This document shows, piece after piece, positions 24,916-33,236 of a stretch of 63,819 bases of DNA. The DNA lies in assembly GCA_002372935.1 (NCBI GenBank), contig DFJF01000013.1, forward strand, positions 50,078 to 113,896, given 5' to 3'. This DNA is from Clostridiales bacterium UBA3678 (GTDB taxonomy: Bacteria > Bacillota > Clostridia > TANB77 > CAG-508). Under the pieces are notes generated by a model, which made no database searches, had not been told where the DNA came from, and saw only the letters and a program-made list of their open reading frames with translations. The stretch's first letter is position 1, and each line of letters starts with the position of its first letter. The translations under genes were made by a program, and so were the position numbers.

Positions 24916-24937
24916 TATTAAATCCATTCCTCCCATA

Positions 24938-24972
24938 AAATACAAGGGCATTCATTTTGAATGCCCTTGTTG
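24938..24972 (-). terminator. terminator of the beta-CASP gene
   Basis: A perfect 12-base-pair hairpin, CAAGGGCATTCA with TGAATGCCCTTG, loop TTT, followed by TATTTTAT on the minus strand. It sits about 40 bases after the beta-CASP stop codon and directly in front of ogg. Confidence 0.75.
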
Positions 24973-25010
24973 AATTACAATAATTTACTTAGTCTTAATT
25001 ATTACACTGA

Positions 25011-26426
25011 TTACTTAAACTTTGTAGATAATGTTTTCCGAAGTCCATAACGATCCACTCTGAAGAAATAATCTCTTCCAAGGATTCCAACATATTTGGT
25101 TTCTACCTCATTAAGGATACGTTTAGCAAATTTAACTTTGACATCATCCTGCCCATGATTTACCAAAACAAGCTTTAAATTGTTAAATTTTTGAAGAAAT
25201 TCAATCATTTCATCTGCTTTTGCATGTGCAGAATATTCTGTAGTATAATCTACCTCAGCAAGTTTTTTAACAATCAATCCGCCTACTTCTACATCATCAC
25301 CAAATTCTGCATTCTTAAGTTTGCTACCAAGTGTTCCTTCTGATGTATACCCAGTAAAATGAATCAAATCACCTTTCCTCTGAATATATTCAGGAATATA
25401 CACTTGAGCAGGACCATATGACCCCATTCCAGATGTTGTAAGAATAATCTTGCGATTTTTATCATCAACTATCTCTGATCTTCTCAACTTGTCAACAAAT
25501 GTTAAATTTTTTGGTAAAAACTCTTTCATTTCTTCTTTAATATTAAGAGACCCATTAAGATACAAATGTGTATATCTGATTCCTAATTTTCCATCAAAAT
25601 AAATTGGAATATCAGCATCTAATTCGCCTGAATCTTGCATAAGTTTTACCTCATACAAAATTTCTTGTCCTCTTCCTAAAGAAAAAATTGGAACAACCGC
25701 TGTGCCTCCTCTTTCCATACATCTTAAAATATTTTCTTTAAACACTTTTTTAATGCATGTTGAATTCATATAACCATATGTAGATTCTTGAATAATTGTT
25801 AAAGGCAAATCAAGAACCCACTGAGGCAAATCAGGAACATCAAAAAAGAAATTTTTGTTGTTATAATCCCCTGTAAAAAGAAGATTAATAGGACTAGATT
25901 TTTCATCCACAATCTGAACAAGAATCATTGCAGCACCAATCAAATGTCCATTAACAAAAAAAGTAACTTTGACATGGTTATTTACCAAAACCTCTTTTGA
26001 ATATGGAATTGACCGGATTAATTTCTTTGTCATATCAACATCTTCATCATTATAAAGTGGAGATGTTCCTCTTCTTTTTGATGTGTCTCTGAGCACCTTA
26101 TAACTATCATCTAAAGCCAAAGGAATAAGTTTACTGGTATCTTCAGTTGTATAGATTTCTCCTCTATACCCATTTTTTACCATTAAAGGTAATCTGCCAG
26201 TATGGTCAACATGATTATGAGTAATAAGCACAAAATCAATATTTTGTGAATCAAATGGAAAAGATTTATTCAGTTCTGAATATTCTTTTTCCTGAAACAA
26301 ACCACAATCAACAACAAACTTTATTGTTTCACCATTTGGTAATTTTACAACTACCAAATTACATGAACCTGTTACTTCAGGATGTATCGCCATTACATCA
26401 GCATAAAACCGTTCAATTTTTTTCAT
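25011..26426 (-). CDS. beta-CASP metallo-beta-lactamase-fold nuclease
   Basis: A 471-residue protein of the RNase J/CPSF-like class. The metal site T-H-N-H-V-D-H-T-G is near residue 80. The later ligands are H in V-N-G-H-L-I-G and D in F-T-G-D-Y. Beta-CASP elements include S-G-M-G-S-Y-G-P-A-Q and S-A-H-A, with V-N-H-G-Q at the C-terminus. The likely role is RNA or DNA processing. An AGGAGG site fixes the ATG at 26426, not the open frame up to 26519. Base and codon use differ from the neighbours: three CGG arginine codons (E-R-F, I-R-S, L-R-K) occur here and none in other intact genes. This suggests acquisition. Confidence 0.88.
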   Translation of the reverse strand: MKKIERFYADVMAIHPEVTGSCNLVVVKLPNGETIKFVVDCGLFQEKEYSELNKSFPFDSQNIDFVLITHNHVDHTGRLPLMVKNGYRGEIYTTEDTSKLIPLALDDSYKVLRDTSKRRGTSPLYNDEDVDMTKKLIRSIPYSKEVLVNNHVKVTFFVNGHLIGAAMILVQIVDEKSSPINLLFTGDYNNKNFFFDVPDLPQWVLDLPLTIIQESTYGYMNSTCIKKVFKENILRCMERGGTAVVPIFSLGRGQEILYEVKLMQDSGELDADIPIYFDGKLGIRYTHLYLNGSLNIKEEMKEFLPKNLTFVDKLRRSEIVDDKNRKIILTTSGMGSYGPAQVYIPEYIQRKGDLIHFTGYTSEGTLGSKLKNAEFGDDVEVGGLIVKKLAEVDYTTEYSAHAKADEMIEFLQKFNNLKLVLVNHGQDDVKVKFAKRILNEVETKYVGILGRDYFFRVDRYGLRKTLSTKFK

Positions 26427-26565
26427 AGTAATTCTCCTCCTAGCATTGGATTTATCATCAATGCTTAAAATAAAATATAATATAAAATATATTACATTAT
26501 TATAATAACATATTTCCAATTTTATGTCAATAAGGAGAAAAAGGGATACTATAAATTTTTTTTTA

Positions 26566-27531
26566 TTATTTTACAGCATCTTCATCTATACCTGTAGCTA
26601 TAACTGTCACCATTACAGCATCTTCTAAATTATTATCTGTTACTGTACCAAAAATAATATTTGCATCATCACATATCTTGTCATTCAATATTGTAATTGC
26701 ATTGCTTACTTCCATTAAACTCAATTTTTCATTGCCTTTAATATTAACAATTATACCTTTTGCACCATTAATCTTTGTTTCTGTCAAAGAGCTATCTATT
26801 GCTTGTTTCACCGCTTCTTCTATTTTTTGTTCTCCAGATGCAATACCTATTCCCATATATGCTCTTCCTCTATAATTCATAATTGTCTTTATATCTGCAA
26901 AATCTATATTAACATCTCCTGTTGTTCTTAAAAGGTCAGTTATACTTGTAATACCTTGTTCTAAGATATTATCAGCCATTGAAAAAGCATTTTTAAAAGT
27001 AATTTTTTTGTCTTTTAATTTTAGAAGATTATCATTTAATATTACTATCAAATCATCAACATATTGTTTCAAATTTTGGGTTCCATATTCTGCCCTTGCT
27101 CTTCTTTGCTTTCCTTCGAATAAGAATGGTTTTGAAACTACACCAATTGTTAAAATTCCCATTTCTTTTGCAATATTAGCAATTACAGGAGCTGCACCTG
27201 TTCCTGTTCCTCCTCCCATTCCTGCAGTAATGAATAACAAATCAGTGCCTTGCAAAATATTTTTTATTTCATCTCTGCTTTCTATTGCTGCCTTTTCTCC
27301 AATATTTTCATTAGCACCAGCACCCAATCCATTTGTTACATTTGCTCCAATTTGTATAATATTATTTGTTCTTGACTTTTTTAAGCTTCCTATTTCTGTA
27401 TTTAAATTATAAAAACTTACTCCCCTTACATTATCTTCTATCATAGTATTAACTGCATTATTTCCAGCTCCACCTACTCCAATTACTTTAATTTTAGGTG
27501 TTTTATTAAAATCTCTATTTTCATCTACCAT
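26566..27531 (-). CDS. ftsZ: FtsZ GTPase lacking the C-terminal tail
   Basis: Tubulin-like division GTPase of about 321 residues. The N-terminal G-G-A-G-N-N-A-V-N loop, the tubulin signature G-G-G-T-G-T-G-A-A-P and the T7-loop region N-I-D-F-A-D-I-K are intact. The protein stops right after the GTPase core (V-I-A-T-G-I-D), with no linker and no conserved C-terminal peptide that normally binds FtsA, SepF and ZapA; typical length is 350-400. The N-T-D nucleotide-contact motif reads N-T-E. A GGAGG site fixes the ATG at 27531. It is not in a division cluster, so it may be a second FtsZ. Confidence 0.93.
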   Translation of the reverse strand: MVDENRDFNKTPKIKVIGVGGAGNNAVNTMIEDNVRGVSFYNLNTEIGSLKKSRTNNIIQIGANVTNGLGAGANENIGEKAAIESRDEIKNILQGTDLLFITAGMGGGTGTGAAPVIANIAKEMGILTIGVVSKPFLFEGKQRRARAEYGTQNLKQYVDDLIVILNDNLLKLKDKKITFKNAFSMADNILEQGITSITDLLRTTGDVNIDFADIKTIMNYRGRAYMGIGIASGEQKIEEAVKQAIDSSLTETKINGAKGIIVNIKGNEKLSLMEVSNAITILNDKICDDANIIFGTVTDNNLEDAVMVTVIATGIDEDAVK

Positions 27532-27555
27532 AATATACTTCCTCCACAAAAATTA

Positions 27556-28890
27556 CTATTCCTTCTCTTTATCTCTTTCATTGTTTTTATCATGTTCTTT
27601 TCTTTCTTTTTTTATAACTTTTACCTTGTCTATTCTTTTGTCTTTAACTTTTTCAACAATATATGTTGCTTCTTCTGAATCTATAGTAATCTTTTTCTCT
27701 TTTTCTGAAGGAATTCGATCTAATTTATCTATTAAATATCCTGATAAAGTATCATAATCTCCATCTTTAATTTCTATATTTAATAGACCATCAACTTCAT
27801 AAATTGCCATACTTCCACTTAAGATATATGTATTTTCATCTATTTCTTGATAAATATCTTCTACTTCATCATATTCATCATATATTTCTCCTACTATTTC
27901 TTCTAATATGTCTTCCATTGTAACTATACCTGAAGTTCCTCCATATTCATCAACTACAATTGCAATCTGTTTTCTATTTTTTCTAAGTTCTTCAAAAAGT
28001 TCATTTACCTGTTTTGTCTCTGGTACAAAATATGCATCCCTAATTAATTTTTTTATTTTATCATTTTTTTTAAGATTTGAAAGCAAAATATCTTTTATAT
28101 ATACAATTCCTTTAATGTTATCAATTGATTCTTCATATACTGGAACTCTACTATATCTAATGTCTTCTGTTAATTCCTCAATTGCTTCAGCTATAGTCAT
28201 TTCAATATCAAAGGCGAAAATTTCAGTTCTTGGTACCATTATCTCTGATACTGCTTTATCATTAAATTCAAATACATTATTTATCATTGCTTTTTCTTCT
28301 TCTTCAATTGTACCTTTTTCTTCCCCAACATCAACCATCATTCTTATTTCTTCTTCTGTAACCGTTTCTTCTTCTTTTTCATTTACACCAAATATTTTTG
28401 ATACAAAATTTGTAGAAATTGTTAGTAATTTTACAAATGGACTTGCTATTACAGAAATTGCTTTTATAATTCCAATTGAGCCATAGGCAATTCTTTCATA
28501 ATTTTTCATTGCAATTCTTTTTGGAACTAATTCACCAAATATTAATGTAAAATATGATAAAATAATTGTAATTAGTATTATTGCAATTTTATGCCAAATT
28601 CCAATACCCCAAGATGGAGCTATATTATATAAAACAGGTGCTAATTCATCTGCAAACTTCTCTGAAGCAAATGCACTTGACAAAAATCCTGCAAGTGTAA
28701 TTCCAATTTGAATAGTGGATAAAAATTTACTAGGATTTTGTAACATTGATTTTATCTTTTTTGCCTTTTTGTTTCCTTCTTTTGCTTGTACATCAATCTT
28801 TGCATCATTCAATGAAATAAATGCAATTTCGCTGGCAGCAAAAAAAGCATTTACAAACACAAGGATTATTAGTAATATAATTTCTCCCAT
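27556..28890 (-). CDS. CNNM/CorC (HlyC) family transporter-associated protein
   Basis: A 444-residue membrane protein. The N-terminal DUF21/CNNM domain has three or four helices (about 1-190), followed by a CBS pair (about 205-325, with R-Y-S-R-V-P-V-Y and I-V-V-D-E-Y-G-G-T-S-G-I-V) and a C-terminal CorC_HlyC domain (about 340-425). Related proteins take part in magnesium or cobalt export; the older name hemolysin is misleading. The start has GGGAGAG. It precedes ftsZ by 25 bases and may share its transcript. Confidence 0.93.
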   Translation of the reverse strand: MGEIILLIILVFVNAFFAASEIAFISLNDAKIDVQAKEGNKKAKKIKSMLQNPSKFLSTIQIGITLAGFLSSAFASEKFADELAPVLYNIAPSWGIGIWHKIAIILITIILSYFTLIFGELVPKRIAMKNYERIAYGSIGIIKAISVIASPFVKLLTISTNFVSKIFGVNEKEEETVTEEEIRMMVDVGEEKGTIEEEEKAMINNVFEFNDKAVSEIMVPRTEIFAFDIEMTIAEAIEELTEDIRYSRVPVYEESIDNIKGIVYIKDILLSNLKKNDKIKKLIRDAYFVPETKQVNELFEELRKNRKQIAIVVDEYGGTSGIVTMEDILEEIVGEIYDEYDEVEDIYQEIDENTYILSGSMAIYEVDGLLNIEIKDGDYDTLSGYLIDKLDRIPSEKEKKITIDSEEATYIVEKVKDKRIDKVKVIKKERKEHDKNNERDKEKE

Positions 28891-29037
28891 TATGTCTCTC
28901 CCTTATATATTTTTTTCTACATTCTATCACAAAATCATTAAAATTAATAGTATTTATGTAAAAGTTTTACAATTTTTCATAAATTTTATTTTTTGTAGAA
29001 GAATTTAACTTTATTACACAATTTTATGTAAATGCTA

Positions 29038-30396
29038 CTAATTTTTTAAATTATCTAATGACCTTTCTGCCATTTTTTCATATCTTAATTTTTTATCTTT
29101 TATTTTTACATCTAATTCTGGTAATATTCCAAAATTTGCATTCATTGGTTGAAATTTTGAATTTTCTGTAGATATATATCTTGCAAGTGCTCCCATAACT
29201 GTATTATTACTAAAAACTATCTTTTCTTCTCCTTTAAATTTTGCAACTGCATTTAATCCTGCCACCATTCCAGAGGAAATCGACTCTACATATCCTTCAA
29301 CTCCTGTAATCTGTCCAGCAAAATATATATTAGTATTTTTCTTTAAATTATATGTTTTATCTAAAAGAAAACTTGAATTAATATATGTATTTCTGTGCAT
29401 AACTCCATATTTTACAAAATCTGCATTTTCAAGTCCAGGAATCATTGTAAATACTCTCTTCTGTTCCCCAAACTTTAAATTCGTTTGAAATCCAACAATA
29501 TTATATATCGTACCTTCTGTATTGTCTTGTCTTAACTGAACTACCGCATAAGGTCTTTTACCTGTTCTTGGATCATCAAATCCAACTGGTTTTAATGGAC
29601 CAAATCTCAATGTATCTATTCCTCTACCTGCCATTACTTCAACAGGCATACATCCTTCAAAAATTTCTCTTTTCTCAAAATCATGTAGAGTCACGACTTC
29701 TGCATTTATAAGTTCTTTAACAAATTTTTCATATTCTTCTTTATTAAGTGGCAAATTTATATAATTTTTTTCTTGGATTTCCAGCCTTCTTTTCCAATTT
29801 TCTATTGTCTCATCTTTTTTCTTTTCTTCTTCATATCTATTTCCAAAAAAAGCAATATTAAAATTAATACTATCTTTTGTAATTATTGGAGCTGCTGCAT
29901 CATAAAAATATAATCTATCATTATCTGTTATATTTCCAATTTCATTTGCTAAAGTTTCTGAAGTAAGTGGTCCTGTTGCAATAATTACAATTCCATTTTT
30001 AGCTAAATCATTTAAATGAATTTCATTTCCCACTTCTTCATTTATTACTTCAATAAACTTATTATTTTTTATCTTTTCTGTCACTTTTTTAGCAAATATT
30101 TCTCTATCAACAGCTAAAGCTTGACCAGCTGGAACTGCTGTTTCATCAGCAATTTTAATCAATAAAGAATCACACATTCTTAATTCTTCTTTTAAAAGTC
30201 CACATGCATTTGTGATTAAATTTGATTTAAAAGAATTGCTACACACAATTTCCGCCAAATCACTATTAGTATGTGCTGGTGAAAATTTTTTAGGTTTCAT
30301 TTCATATAATTTAACTTTTATACCTCTTTTAGAAATTTGATATGCCGCTTCACACCCAGCAAGTCCTCCACCAATTACAGTAATATAATCATTCAT
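29038..30396 (-). CDS. trmFO: methylenetetrahydrofolate-tRNA-(uracil-5-)-methyltransferase TrmFO
   Basis: Folate- and FAD-dependent enzyme that makes 5-methyluridine at position 54 of tRNA. About 452 residues, normal. The N-terminal dinucleotide motif G-G-G-L-A-G-C-E-A-A lies at residues 8-17, and C-S-N-S-F-K-S-N, M-P-V-E-V-M-A-G-R-G and F-A-G-Q-I-T-G-V-E-G-Y are family blocks. The frame is open 34 codons further upstream, but that part is translated repeat A (E-K-E-P-S-P twice). The GAAAGGAG site at 30396 is decisive. Confidence 0.96.
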   Translation of the reverse strand: MNDYITVIGGGLAGCEAAYQISKRGIKVKLYEMKPKKFSPAHTNSDLAEIVCSNSFKSNLITNACGLLKEELRMCDSLLIKIADETAVPAGQALAVDREIFAKKVTEKIKNNKFIEVINEEVGNEIHLNDLAKNGIVIIATGPLTSETLANEIGNITDNDRLYFYDAAAPIITKDSINFNIAFFGNRYEEEKKKDETIENWKRRLEIQEKNYINLPLNKEEYEKFVKELINAEVVTLHDFEKREIFEGCMPVEVMAGRGIDTLRFGPLKPVGFDDPRTGKRPYAVVQLRQDNTEGTIYNIVGFQTNLKFGEQKRVFTMIPGLENADFVKYGVMHRNTYINSSFLLDKTYNLKKNTNIYFAGQITGVEGYVESISSGMVAGLNAVAKFKGEEKIVFSNNTVMGALARYISTENSKFQPMNANFGILPELDVKIKDKKLRYEKMAERSLDNLKN

Positions 30397-30418
30397 CACT
30401 TTCTCCTTTCTTTCATTT

Positions 30419-30481
30419 GGGGACGGTTCTTTTTCAAAAGGGGACGGTTCTTTTTCAAAAAAGAACCGTCCCTCTTTGAAA
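30419..30481. repeat. dispersed palindromic repeat A, copy 3
   Basis: Two direct units and one inverted unit related to copies at 17977 and 20284. It lies between the XTP pyrophosphatase stop and the trmFO start. Here it would sit as a hairpin within or before the trmFO leader, so it may also attenuate transcription. Confidence 0.9.
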
Positions 30482-30484
30482 GAT

Positions 30485-31072
30485 TTAAAAGTGCTCAATT
30501 GATTTTGTAAATTCTCTGAAAGCTTTTCCTCTATGACTTATTTTGTTTTTTTCATTCATAGAAAGTTCTGCCACATGTCTTCCATCTTCTAAAACTACAA
30601 TTGGATCAAATCCAAATCCATTCGTTCCTTTTTTATCAAATCCAATTGTTCCATTTAAATATTCTTCCCAAAAATGGCTTTTTCCATCTTTATCTATAAA
30701 GCAAACTGCACAGGTGTAGTGGCAACCTCTTTTGGAAGTCTCTACACTCTCTAACATTTTCAAAAGCTTATCTATCCTATCATCATCTGTTGCATTTTCT
30801 CCAGCGAATCTATGTGAATATATACCTGGCTCACCATTTAGATAGTCTACACATAGACCACTATCATCTGCAATGGTTGGCTTATGTGTTAAATTATATA
30901 CTGCTCTAGCTTTGATTTCTGCATTTTCTTTAAATGTTTTTCCATTTTCTTCTACTTCAAAATCAAAACCCGCTTCTTTTTGAGAAATAACATTTATACC
31001 AAATTTACTAAGTTCTTTTTTTAATTCTTTTAATTTATTTTTATTATTACTAGCTAATATTATTTCTTTCAT
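30485..31072 (-). CDS. rdgB: XTP/dITP diphosphatase (RdgB/HAM1)
   Basis: House-cleaning pyrophosphatase removing ITP and XTP. About 195 residues. The N-terminal M-K-E-I-I-L-A-S-N-N-K-N-K is the family P-site, followed by A-D-D-S-G-L-C-V-D-Y-L-N-G-E-P-G-I-Y-S-H-R-F-A-G and G-F-G-F-D-P-I. The start is taken at the family-like methionine at 31072, although no ribosome binding site stands close to it. A GGAAGGAG element lies about 35 bases upstream, inside an in-frame extension to 31117. The gene follows htpG by 10-55 bases. Confidence 0.94.
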   Translation of the reverse strand: MKEIILASNNKNKLKELKKELSKFGINVISQKEAGFDFEVEENGKTFKENAEIKARAVYNLTHKPTIADDSGLCVDYLNGEPGIYSHRFAGENATDDDRIDKLLKMLESVETSKRGCHYTCAVCFIDKDGKSHFWEEYLNGTIGFDKKGTNGFGFDPIVVLEDGRHVAELSMNEKNKISHRGKAFREFTKSIEHF

Positions 31073-31127
31073 TTTAATATTATATGATATATTTAAATTA
31101 TCATATTCTCCTTCCATATACTTAAAT

Positions 31128-33014
31128 TTATTTAGAAATCAATTCACAAATCCAATTGCTATATTCTGTAGGATTTTCTATAGTAAGCCCTTCAATTAAT
31201 CTTGCTTGATCATACAAAATTTTTGTATATTTTTTAAATTCTTCTTTGTCATTTTTGAATAGTTCTTTTAATTTATTTACAATTTCATGATCTTTATTTA
31301 TTTCTAATATAGTCTTTGCTTTTACAGCTCCTTCATTTCCTATTTGGCTATTTATTGTTTTTTCCATCTCTATTGAGATTCCTCCTTCTGTTGTTAAACA
31401 AACTGGGTGTTTGGAAAGTCTATTTGTAAACTTAACATCTTGTACATTGTCTTTCAATGTTTCTTTCATAAATCCTAACATTTCTTTGTTATCATCATTT
31501 TGTTTTTTTAATTCTTTCTTTTCTTCTTCTGTACCAATGTCAATATCATCTGCACTAACATTTACAAATTTCTTGCCATCATATTCTGTTAAAACTTGTA
31601 ATACAAATTCATCTACATTTTCTGTTAAATACAAAATTTCATATCCTTTATTTTGAACTGATTCTACCTGAGGTAATCCTTTTATTTTATCAATACTCTC
31701 TCCTGCTGAATAATAGATTGTATTTTGATCTTCCTTCATTCTTTCTACATATTCTTTTAAAGTTACAAGTTTATCTCCATAAGACGAGTGGAATAATAGC
31801 AAATCTTTTAATTTGTCTTTGTTCATTCCAAAATCTTCATAAGTTCCGTATTTTAATTGTGTTCCATAAATATTATAAAATACTTCATAATCGTTTCTTG
31901 AATCTTTAAGCATTTTTTCTAATTCTGATCTAATTTTATTCTCTATATTTTTAGCCATAACAGCTAATTGTCTATCATGTTGCAACATTTCTCTTGAAAT
32001 ATTTAAAGATAAGTCTTGACTATCAACTAATCCTTTTACAAATCCAAAATAGTCTGGCAATAAATCAGAACACTTTTCCATTATTAAAACACCATTTGAA
32101 TATAATTGCAACCCTTTTTCATAATTTTTTGTATAATAGTCATAAGGTAAATGGTTTGGAATAAATAACAAAGCATTATAGCTATATTGTCCTTCTACAA
32201 CTATGTGAATTGTTTTTAATGGTTTTTCCCAATCATTGAATTTGCTCATATAAAAACTATCATATTCTTCTTGTTTTATTTCAGATTTTTTCTTTTTCCA
32301 AATTGGGATCATACTATTTAATGTTTCTATTTCTTTAACATTTTCATATTTATCTGTCGTTCCTTCTTTTAATTTGCTGTGTTCAACTTCCATTTTTATT
32401 GGATATCTAATATAATCTGAATATTTCTTTACTAATTCTTGTATCTTATAATCTTCTAAGAACTCACTATATTTCTCATCTTCAGTATCTTCTTTTAAAT
32501 GTAATGTTATTTCTGTACCAATGTCCTTTTTATCACATTCTTCAATACTATATCCATCAATTCCTTCAGAAACCCACATATGTGCTTTTTCTTCATCTGG
32601 AGACTTTGTCTTTACTGTTACTTTATCACCTACCATAAATGAGGAATAAAAACCAACACCAAATTGACCAATTATATCTATATCTTCTTTCTTTTCATTT
32701 GATTGTTTGAAGGCTAATGATCCACTTTGTGCTATTGTTCCTAAATTTTGCTCTAGTTCCTTTTCAGTCATTCCACATCCATTATCTGAGATAATGATAT
32801 TTCTATTTTTTTTATCAATTTTAATATTAATTTCTAGATTATTTGAATCTATATTAATATTTTTATCTGTTAATGACCTATAGTATAGTTTATCTATTGC
32901 ATCACTTGCATTAGATATAAGTTCCCTTAAAAAAATTTCTCTATTTGTATAAATTGAATTAATCATTAAATCTAATACTCTTTTAGATTCTGCTTTAAAT
33001 TGTTTTTTAGACAT
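31128..33014 (-). CDS. htpG: chaperone protein HtpG (Hsp90)
   Basis: ATP-dependent Hsp90 chaperone of 628 residues. GHKL ATPase motifs are clear: E-L-I-S-N-A-S-D-A near residue 32, D-N-G-C-G-M near 79, G-Q-F-G-V-G-F-Y-S near 117 and the later G-T-E-I-T-L. Middle and C-terminal dimer domains are complete. The ribosome binding site is AAAAAGGAG. A consensus promoter overlapped by a CIRCE-like dyad is directly upstream, so heat-shock control is likely. Confidence 0.97.
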   Translation of the reverse strand: MSKKQFKAESKRVLDLMINSIYTNREIFLRELISNASDAIDKLYYRSLTDKNINIDSNNLEINIKIDKKNRNIIISDNGCGMTEKELEQNLGTIAQSGSLAFKQSNEKKEDIDIIGQFGVGFYSSFMVGDKVTVKTKSPDEEKAHMWVSEGIDGYSIEECDKKDIGTEITLHLKEDTEDEKYSEFLEDYKIQELVKKYSDYIRYPIKMEVEHSKLKEGTTDKYENVKEIETLNSMIPIWKKKKSEIKQEEYDSFYMSKFNDWEKPLKTIHIVVEGQYSYNALLFIPNHLPYDYYTKNYEKGLQLYSNGVLIMEKCSDLLPDYFGFVKGLVDSQDLSLNISREMLQHDRQLAVMAKNIENKIRSELEKMLKDSRNDYEVFYNIYGTQLKYGTYEDFGMNKDKLKDLLLFHSSYGDKLVTLKEYVERMKEDQNTIYYSAGESIDKIKGLPQVESVQNKGYEILYLTENVDEFVLQVLTEYDGKKFVNVSADDIDIGTEEEKKELKKQNDDNKEMLGFMKETLKDNVQDVKFTNRLSKHPVCLTTEGGISIEMEKTINSQIGNEGAVKAKTILEINKDHEIVNKLKELFKNDKEEFKKYTKILYDQARLIEGLTIENPTEYSNWICELISK

Positions 33015-33045
33015 ATAATATCAACTCCTTTTTCTTTTGAATGTA

Positions 33046-33074
33046 ATTATATATTAAAAAATTAGCAGTGTCAA
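33046..33074 (-). promoter_or_regulatory. consensus sigma-A promoter of htpG
   Basis: On the minus strand TTGACA (33069-33074) and TATAAT (33046-33051) are separated by exactly 17 bases. Transcription would start about 25 bases before the htpG ATG. The -35 hexamer lies inside the dyad at 33062-33088. Confidence 0.85.
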
Positions 33075-33088
33075 TAATTGACTGCTAA
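33062..33088. promoter_or_regulatory. CIRCE-like operator overlapping the htpG promoter
   Basis: Two 9-base arms, TTAGCAGTG and GACTGCTAA, are separated by 9 bases, the 9-9-9 layout of the HrcA target CIRCE (TTAGCACTC, nine bases, GAGTGCTAA). The arms differ from CIRCE by C-to-G exchanges near the inner end, and eight of nine positions pair with each other. It covers the -35 box, where a repressor would block RNA polymerase. Confidence 0.6.
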
Positions 33089-33180
33089 TTTCACATAATT
33101 TTCACATTTATTGTTATAGTTTATTAAAAAATTCAAAATATTATTTTTATATTTTTGATATTTAAATACTTATATATAAC

Positions 33181-33218
33181 AAAAAAACCCAAAACAATAA
33201 TAAATTATTGCTTCGGCT
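33181..33218 (-). terminator. terminator of the secreted FN3-protein gene
   Basis: On the minus strand CAATAAT pairs with ATTATTG, extended by a GC-containing lower stem, and is followed by seven T residues. It begins about 20 bases after the stop codon. Confidence 0.75.
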
Positions 33219-33236
33219 TTCTTGATTTATATATTA

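Noticed and set aside
25011..26426. CGG as a stop codon in this genome.
   Set aside because: The beta-CASP gene reads through three CGG codons with an intact, conserved protein. CGG cannot simply be stop there, unless the gene is silent. This also weakens, but does not exclude, the frameshift idea.
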